From contig NC_092583.1 in assembly GCF_037975245.1 (NCBI RefSeq), forward strand, positions 4,125,264-4,189,263: 64,000 bases of DNA, read 5' to 3'. The DNA comes from Apostichopus japonicus. Taxonomy: Eukaryota > Echinodermata > Holothuroidea > Aspidochirotida > Stichopodidae. How positions within the stretch are numbered: the first letter of the stretch is position 1; every line of letters starts with the position of its first letter. This document shows positions 57,525 through 64,000 of this stretch, in pieces. A program made the position numbers and the translations under genes. The notes under the pieces are model-generated. The model searched no databases. It had not been told where the DNA came from and saw only the letters and a program-made list of their open reading frames with translations.

Positions 57525-58240
57525 TCAGTGTTGTACTATATTATACAGTAGTATAGCCTCAAGAGTCTTTTTTAATAATAAAAGACAAATTTATGGGAAT
57601 CACTTGGGAGATACCTGTTCACTGTAGCGTTACCGAGAATATATCCGTGACTGTAAACGATTCATTATTTTAGAGGCAACAATGTGTTGTTGTTTTTTGT
57701 CGCTGTAAAGGGGCATGACACAAAGTGCCTTTGTGAACCTCTTACTCCTTGGCGTCTTTTGCATGTCTTATCTATCTGTCTTTCGTGGGTTCAAAACGTT
57801 GCTAAAAGAACGATTCAATACTGCGCATGTGCAACCATAGATCACGTAATGGCAAATTATACTGTTTTGGCCACAATTTAAACAACTGTGGATTAGCGTG
57901 GTTAGCAATTGACAGAGATGGCATTCTCGACACTGACTTGTTTCTTCAGGGGACGATACCAACCCATTCTGCATCGAATTACTGAAAGACAAAAAACAGA
58001 AAAGCCATGCCATCAATAACAGTATAGCAACATAAATATCCAACTGTGCCAGTCTAAAATTCTAACTATCAGTTACATATAAATATCGTTTCAATCTGGT
58101 GTATCTTATTCCTATTGAACACTCCTTGCCCTACATAGAAGTGTAGGGCATTTGATACTTAAATGTGCTTCGTTTAAGTATCAATAAAAGAGTTATCTAA
58201 CTTCCAAGTACCTTGATTGATATTATTGTCAAGTTTGTTT
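57525..58240. other. Upstream region of the SLC35G1-like gene, nothing certain
   Basis: A 91-codon minus frame at 57768-58043 begins with a hydrophobic stretch but has no recognisable domain, and I do not call it a gene. GCCCTACATAGAAGTGTAGGGC near 58128-58150 is a short hairpin. Confidence 0.4.
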
Positions 58241-58244
58241 TGTA

Positions 58245-58412
58245 CATTTTGTTTTTCTTTCTTACTTTGTTCTGTTATTTTCTTTCTTTTTCTTTAGGGT
58301 TACTAGCTTTGATAAACATTTTATGTTTTTTCTAGTACCCGGTGTATACCATTACTGCACTGTTTTTGTATGGTATGTAAATGCGAAATATATTAACTGA
58401 ACTGAACTGAAC
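58245..58412 (+). mobile_element. LINE 3' end with (TGAAC)n tail
   Basis: T-rich sequence, a stem TACTAGCTTTGATAAAC..TTTCTAGTA (about 58303-58338) and a tail of TGAACTGAACTGAAC. The same stem type occurs at 63708-63750. No coding part remains. Confidence 0.5.
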
Positions 58413-58667
58413 ATATTAAGGAACACTCGGCCTTTACAGGGATTTATAGACTTCTGTACTACATTGGATAGTTTGTCGAGTGTATTAGAGTTTTGCGTTC
58501 TATATACTGTCTACACTTTTTTCTCCTTTTTTTAAAATGCAATTGACCATTACATGTGTTGGCTGAATGGAGTAGGCTATATCCTGTAAAGAAACAAGCT
58601 CGTGCGTAAGAATGTCTTTGAAGCTTTGTGTCCATTTTAGCATATTTAGCATTTTTTGCGTCGTTAA

Positions 58668-58922
58668 TTGTATATATATATATGTATGTTTGTATTTTAG
58701 ATCCTCCTGCAAGCACGGAACTCGCGAAGAAGCCTTATTGGCTTATCAAAGCCGTAAGCTGTCCGAAGTCAGTCTCTTACATTCATGTTTAACGTCCATG
58801 ATTATGAATTGTCAATTGTCAACAAACATTGTAATTGGACGACACACATTAATCTTGGAGTGACTCGAACCGGGGACCTTATGATTGGAAGGCACTGGCG
58901 TTAACTACTGAGCTAACACTCC
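58668..58922 (-). repeat. tRNA-SINE family 1, full-length copy
   Basis: The 5' end is at 58922 (minus). Head GGAGTGTTAGCTCAGTAGTT (near-consensus A box) and CCGGTTCGAGTCACTCC (B box) are well kept. The body and GGAGGATCTAAAATACAAAC with a CATATA tail follow. It is the best preserved of the four copies and probably the youngest. Confidence 0.85.
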
Positions 58923-58924
58923 TT

Positions 58925-59676
58925 GATTGTAAGTTTGTAAAAAAAAATTGTCTTTTGTAAGTTGTCTCTTTGAGACGTTCGCTAGCAAAACTACGGCACA
59001 GTGAAAATTTGGAAGCAACTATCATGTTAACTCCACAAATGCTGTATGTTGTTATTGAAGATTTATTCTAGGTAGTATACAGTACTCGATATTACAAGGG
59101 CGTATATACCCAATATGTTCTGATATTTAGTCTTATTGTTACGGTACGGTATGCGTTGTTCTGTAAGCCTTTGTTCCCTGATTGGAAAATTAAAGTTACC
59201 ATACCACAACATCTTTGTCGAGAAAAGTCCGTTTACTGATAGACCTATCAATATGACTCTCCTTTATGTTTGCTGATAAAATCATTGTTAGTTCAAATAT
59301 GTAATTGTGTCTCGTGATCTAAGGATCGGTGCAGGGTATACATGGATAAATTGATATATTTTGTGAGAGCAAAATTTTCCCTACAGGTGACAAAGTCTTC
59401 TTCAAATTTGACTCAGGCCTGATGAATTAGTTTTGTAAATTAGATTAATTTCAATTTTCATTGTCTTTCGTTTATTGATAACCAACAATAGAATGATCTT
59501 CATCATTATCTTCAAAGTTAATAGAAAGAACATTCATTCTGTTATGATGTAAATGATATTTGACTAGACAAAATCAATATCGCGAGTCTTTCAATGAAAT
59601 CAGCTTAGGTCAATAACCTATGACACGACTTTAACCATTTTACAATAGGCACCTAATCTGTCCAACTTTGAGAACA
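58925..59676. other. Anonymous sequence, nothing recognised
   Basis: No gene, simple repeat or element boundary seen. Confidence 0.4.
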
Positions 59677-60050
59677 TTAAAGGGAGTGAAGACTCGCGCA
59701 CAAAGAAACTTCTGATGCCGGTAATCTGACCTGGTTTCGATGAGGAGTAACAGAAGTGTTAGACACCACTATCGAACCCAGAGAATGCACACACAGCTTG
59801 CTACCGTCAGGACGGTAATTAGACACTAGTGTACAGTCAGTACATACAGCTGCGGTCGACAATACCCAAAACACAGTGTACATAACAGCGATGGACATCT
59901 CATGTCCAGATAAAAGATAACAAGATATTACGTTACATTACTGTCTGCATTTTGTAGCGACAAGATAAAAACGTCACTTGCAAGCAACTGAAAGTTAACT
60001 TTTTTTCAGAGGGCGGCACGCGGTTTTGAGCGAGTCTTCAATGCCTTTAA
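59677..60050 (-). mobile_element. TTAA-flanked MITE, copy 4 (reverse)
   Basis: 374 bp with TTAA at both ends (59677-59680 and 60047-60050). In reverse orientation it reads as the copies at 45782 and 52134: GCATTGAAGACTCGC, AACTTTCAGTTGCTTGC, then CAGATTACCGGCATCAGAAG. Confidence 0.8.
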
Positions 60051-60270
60051 ATTTGCTATCAATGAAATGATAGATAGACAGATGGACCGACGGACCGATG
60101 TTAGAGTAGTTGGAATTGGGAGACATGTCGGAAAAAAGAACAACCTCATGTTTTTGTCGGGAAACAAGCCACGTGCAAATATCAAATGGGGCATGGACGT
60201 CGCTTAGGGCGAGTTCTTGGGCCGAGATGTCTTGATATATACCCACCCTCCATAACATTTAAATGTGTAA
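60051..60270. other. Anonymous sequence, nothing recognised
   Basis: A short interval between the MITE at 59677-60050 and the duplication at 60271. No gene seen. Confidence 0.35.
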
Positions 60271-60420
60271 TACGAATAGGAGATGTATGTATGTATGTAT
60301 GTATGTATGCTCGAGCGAAAAACATCGTAATAGGAGATGTATGTATGCTCGAGCGAAAAACATCTTACATAGCGCACACACTGCCATCTTACGGTAGCGC
60401 ACACACTGCCGCATGTGTTT
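60271..60420. repeat. (ATGT)n and 56-bp direct duplication
   Basis: AATAGGAGATGTATGTATG..CTCGAGCGAAAAACATC occurs twice in a row (about 60276 and 60330), the first expanded by ATGT units. AGCGCACACACTGCC is then duplicated at about 60378 and 60405. Confidence 0.7.
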
Positions 60421-60424
60421 GCAC

Positions 60425-61712
60425 AGTGTGGAAGTTCTGTTTGCATATAAACTACACTAATTATAAAATGGAGAGATTTTTTTCCCAGTCATTATCGATC
60501 AACTTTAACTTACGATGTGGCTCGCTGACGTCATTTTTGAAAGCGCCCTCGTTACATAATGGCCGTCAACACAGTAGGTGTGAAAAAAATCATTAGAAAA
60601 ATCCTGGAAATTCGGGGAAAGGTAGATCTGACTAGTTATTGCACAGAGGGTGTAAGAATATTATAGTCTCTAATATATGTGGTCACTGAAAAACCCCAGG
60701 GATTATTTCTTCTTTGAATTATGTCTATAATAGTCTCAACTATACAGAGAGATTGTACATGGTTTATATTGCCAAAGGATCTTCCATATTGCAAAGGGGT
60801 TGTTGTCCTTTTGCCGAGAGCACCAAACTCAGCTGGAAAAATTGCTATTTCATGTTCGGAGAATTCAGCTAATAACAGGGTCAACGTCTGGCCAATCGTT
60901 ATTGGAATGCACAGGTGACAAATCCATTATAAGTCATACACGCATGTACCGATACGCTCTACAGTATCCAGCATAGCTCTCTATATAAAATGAGTACCTC
61001 AGCTCCATGTTTCTATGCATGGTATATCCAATTAGCAGAGAATCAGCTCGTTGTAATATCTGTGGCCTATTCGCTACGTTTACGTGCAGTATCTGCTCTC
61101 TTTATAACGGACTCCTGATAAACAGTTGACAATGATCACACAGTCACAGTCTCGGTGCTGGTGGGGGGGGGGGGGGGGTGAGAATTAGTAGATCGGTTAA
61201 GTCGTTTGGTTTTCGTGCATGCCTAGGTTCTATCCTGGGTGACTTTTCTTAATATGCAAGCTAACATGTAGATGTAATGAACCAATACGTGGCTGGTGTA
61301 AACACGTAGGTTGTTGTAGTAGAATAACATGTACGCGATAGTCATTAGAGAGTTATATAGAGCTATATAGGCAGAATTTTAATCATTGATATGTCATATA
61401 TTCTAAGAAAATACAAGCATTTGGGAGTATTGGTATTGTTTATATAGCTATTTCTGTCTTTTTTGCACATTAAAATATTTTATTAATTTAATTTCTGGAA
61501 TGTTCCTTTAAAGCTAAATTGATGATGGCCGTTGGCTCCTCTCTACAGTCTCTAACGTTACTGTAAATTCATTGTTTTATAAATTCTTATAACTCAGTCA
61601 AAAACATGTTCTTTTGTCCATTTCCTATATAATCAAAGGAGCATACTTGGATGATATTCAACACCATTTGTACTTGAAAAATTAATAATGCATTGTTAAC
61701 ATATTACTCGAG
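60425..61712. other. Anonymous sequence with a poly-G run
   Basis: A G-run of about 17 lies near 61161-61178. The overlapping frames at 60636-60918 have no domain. Confidence 0.35.
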
Positions 61713-61715
61713 GCC

Positions 61716-62046
61716 TTAAAGGGTGTGAAGACTTGCGCAAAGAGAAACGTCTAATGCCGGTAATCTGACCTAGTTTCGAATGAGGTGTAACAGAAGTGTT
61801 AGACACCACCATCGATCGCACTACTAGTGTACAGTCAGTACATACAGCTGCGGTTAATATACCCACATCACAGTGTACAAACGGTACAGCGATGGACATC
61901 TCAGGTCCAGCTAAAGATAACAAGGTATCACGTTTCATTACTGTCTGCATTTTGTAGCGACAAGAGAAAAACTTCACTTGCAAGCAACGGAAAGTTAACT
62001 TTTTAAAGATGGCGCCATGCTGTTTGGGGCGCGTCTTCAGTGCCAA
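61716..62046 (-). mobile_element. TTAA-flanked MITE, copy 5 (reverse, degraded end)
   Basis: The TTAA at 61716-61719 and TTAAAGGGTGTGAAGACTTG are kept at one end. The other end is mutated (GGCGCGTCTTCAGTGCCAAT, no TTAA). The body matches the other copies, with an internal deletion near 61817 that removes about 40 bp. Confidence 0.72.
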
Positions 62047-62049
62047 TGA

Positions 62050-62895
62050 ACTGACCTGACTGTCTGTGAATTAAACTACGTAGACCAGCCACTTTAATGG
62101 ATGGGCATCAGATGGTTAATATGGTTACTTAACACTACACACACCCACACACAAACACAAAACACAATTTGGACTTAAAGTAGTGCTCTGTGATATTATA
62201 CAACATAACATAATTCATTTTGTGCTTTAAAGTCACCCTTCAAATGGATACATTAGGCATCAGCTTACAAGCCTTGTGTAACCTTCAGAGTATCATATTT
62301 GGTGAGCCTGTTGGCGTTCCATTAAAAGACTGAATACCCGCTTTTCTTTAAGAGAGGTATATGCTTAGTTTGTATGGAAACATAACTTTGAATTAATTTA
62401 TATATGCTCTTGAAAGTTCATTTCACACTTCACATGGTTTGTGACAATACTGAATTGTCTGTTGCTCTTTTTCAATTTTGCCCACGCAATATATCTCTGT
62501 TATTGAGAAGGTTTGTTATTGAGAAGGTTTGTCGACAACCAGACTGTGGTAGGCAGGCAGAGCTAAGTTGCTGAATGAGAAATACCGATGTTGTCACTGC
62601 TTGCCAACAGACATTAGTTTTTATGACAGACATGTTTGTTTAATCACTTATAGGCTCTCACAGTGACCTTTCTTATATACATTTTATGCTAAGCGGAAAT
62701 TATCGCCGGCATTATTGAAAGTTCAAAGTTACGGATTTCTTTCCGTTGTTGTTTTTTTCTTCCCGAGATCAGCCATTTTGATGCTTTCGTTTGTTTTGTT
62801 TTCTTGCTTTGTTTTTTGTTTTGTTTTGTTTGTGTTTTCTAACCGAACTCAAATGTTTGCTCTCATGAAATGTGGTCAAAATAAGCGTAAAATGT
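62050..62895. other. Anonymous sequence, nothing recognised
   Basis: A (TTTTG)n-like stretch lies near 62795-62832 and a short GTTATTGAGAAGGTTTGT duplication near 62500-62530. No gene. Confidence 0.4.
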
Positions 62896-62907
62896 GAAAC
62901 ATTTGAC

Positions 62908-63265
62908 CAAGGGCGTAGGAACCGGGGGGCTGGGGGGGGGGGGGCGCCAGCCCCCCCCCAGTGAAAAACATGGGGGGCGGAAGTATCATTCCGCCCCCCC
63001 TCTCCGCAAGTCAGAAAACCCCTTTTTCATTTCCAAATCAGAAAAAAATCTCATTTGGAGCACCAAATTGCATTTAAGGCCAGGTGAAAATGCAAAATTC
63101 TTTACAAAATGGAGTGAGAGTTGAAGTATGCTATATTGCACCAAATTGCATCTGAGGCCACTGGAAATGCAAAAAAACACCCCCTTCCCCTTTGAGCCCC
63201 TCCCCCAGGCCGGCCATCAGTCTTCAGCCCCCCCCCCCACTCAAAAGTACCTTCCTACGCCACTG
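62908..63265. mobile_element. hAT-like element, 358 bp, 8-bp TSD CATTTGAC
   Basis: CATTTGAC is duplicated exactly (62900-62907 and 63266-63273). The left end CAAGGGCGTAGGAACC and right end CCTTCCTACGCCACTG are inverted with two mismatches. Long G- and C-runs adjoin the ends. The interior holds two related phrases CACCAAATTGCATTTAAGGC and CACCAAATTGCATCTGAGGC about 80 bp apart. It lacks the common core. Confidence 0.85.
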
Positions 63266-63279
63266 CATTTGACTTTTCC

Positions 63280-63650
63280 AATAAGATACGATTGCTCTCT
63301 CAGTCACGTTGAAAACCCAGATATCTCGTATAGCAATTTCAAACTTTCTGAATTGCGATGACCTGGCATAAGTGGAAATTTCAGATATTTACAAGAAATG
63401 AATCAAAATTAGAAGTCATATAGTAATTGCAGGACGTTGTATTACCTATATGTAAATATGGTAGTAGTGAATGCTTCATCGAGGGGTACTGGTTCTTAAA
63501 CACTCTTGATTCTTTGTTTGGAAATACTTTTCAGCGTCATTATTCTCATATATCCATCTGTAAGTTAGACAAAATTTAAACCCGATTCAATTTGAGGACG
63601 GGTTACTGACCTACTATGTCTGGTTGCAGTAATGAACTCATAGAAAAAGT
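63280..63650. other. Anonymous sequence, nothing recognised
   Basis: No gene or repeat seen. Confidence 0.4.
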
Positions 63651-63654
63651 CTGT

Positions 63655-63830
63655 TCGTTCGTTTTTATGGTCCTTCTGTTTGTTTGTAAATTTCTTATTG
63701 TTTCATTCACTAGCTTTGATGAATAGTATTGGTTTTTTTTTCTAGTGTCAATAATTCTTTGTTATAACTACTTTTGTCAGTGAGTTGCTTACATATGAGA
63801 AATAACTTGAATTGAATGGAACTGAAATTG
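63655..63830 (+). mobile_element. LINE 3' end with stem and GAATTGAATGGAACTGAA tail
   Basis: A stem CACTAGCTTTGATGAATA..TTCTAGTG (about 63708-63747) followed by T-rich sequence and a short-repeat tail. It is closely parallel to 58245-58412. Confidence 0.5.
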
Positions 63831-64000
63831 GTGCAAAATGCTCACAAAAAAAGAAAAAGGTGGAGTCATTGAGTTGTTAAAAGTCGACTCATTCAACTGT
63901 AAAGAGTCTGGTCACGGAATCTAGAACTACGAGTAAGAAGGACAATATGGTCGATTAGTTCAGTTGTCGCTACAACTTGGTGGTACCAGGCTAATTGATA

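Noticed and set aside
57768..58043. 91-codon frame with a hydrophobic N-terminus and several Cys
   Set aside because: It looks like a possible small secreted protein at first sight. There is no recognised domain and no supporting context, and length alone is within chance.

Overview
This is eukaryotic, AT-rich, gene-poor nuclear DNA from an animal. It has long (TA)n tracts, tRNA-derived SINEs, degenerate CR1/L2-type LINEs, many short inverted-repeat DNA transposons and frequent poly-G/poly-C runs. The repeats and the protein families look most like a marine invertebrate deuterostome, probably an echinoderm such as a sea cucumber. That placement is inference from style; no taxonomic marker gene is present.

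The clearest protein-coding content is four members of one family, all on the minus strand and all single-exon: SLC35G1-like (TMEM20/EamA, drug/metabolite transporter superfamily) membrane proteins. Three are intact: 23210-24367 (385 aa), 41097-42173 (358 aa) and 56353-57519 (388 aa). The fourth, 6887-9935, is a pseudogene with two frameshifts and a 1.93-kb transposon inserted in its middle. The 5' ends lie about 14 to 18 kb apart, so this is a dispersed tandem array. A second gene-like locus at 29469-31411 (minus) has three exon-like blocks. Its ends resemble a widespread uncharacterised invertebrate family with a Cys-rich tail, but it carries frameshifts and a stop.

The rest is mobile DNA. 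I could define hAT-like non-autonomous elements by their ends and 8-bp target-site duplications (TSDs): 5157-6860, 7676-9607, 39046-39442, 47147-47462, 49243-51648, 54898-55247 and 62908-63265 have perfect TSDs, and 14133-14427 and 47517-48180 differ at one base. Most have ends like CAGTGGCGNNG followed by G-runs, and ten places carry the same internal core of about 100 bp. Other families are a TTAA-flanked MITE of about 370 bp (five copies and one half copy), a 238-bp MITE with perfect 43-bp inverted repeats, a G/C-rich foldback element of about 1 kb, two smaller foldbacks inside or beside a LINE, three tRNA-like SINE families, and several minisatellites.

By region: 1-5 kb is anonymous with one MITE; 5-10 kb holds nested hAT elements and the SLC35G pseudogene; 10-19 kb holds tandem repeats, MITEs and TA tracts; 19-23 kb a composite MITE and a LINE 3' end; 23-24 kb an SLC35G gene; 25-29 kb a SINE and minisatellites; 29-31 kb the broken multi-exon gene; 34-38 kb a 5'-truncated LINE with inserts; 39-42 kb a MITE and an SLC35G gene; 43-44 kb the foldback; 47-55 kb hAT elements, SINEs and TA tracts; 56-57 kb an SLC35G gene with a SINE 7 bp past its stop; 58-64 kb SINE, LINE tails and MITEs. 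I found no convincing new enzymatic or defence system. The most unusual material is the transposon landscape and the SLC35G array it is breaking up.
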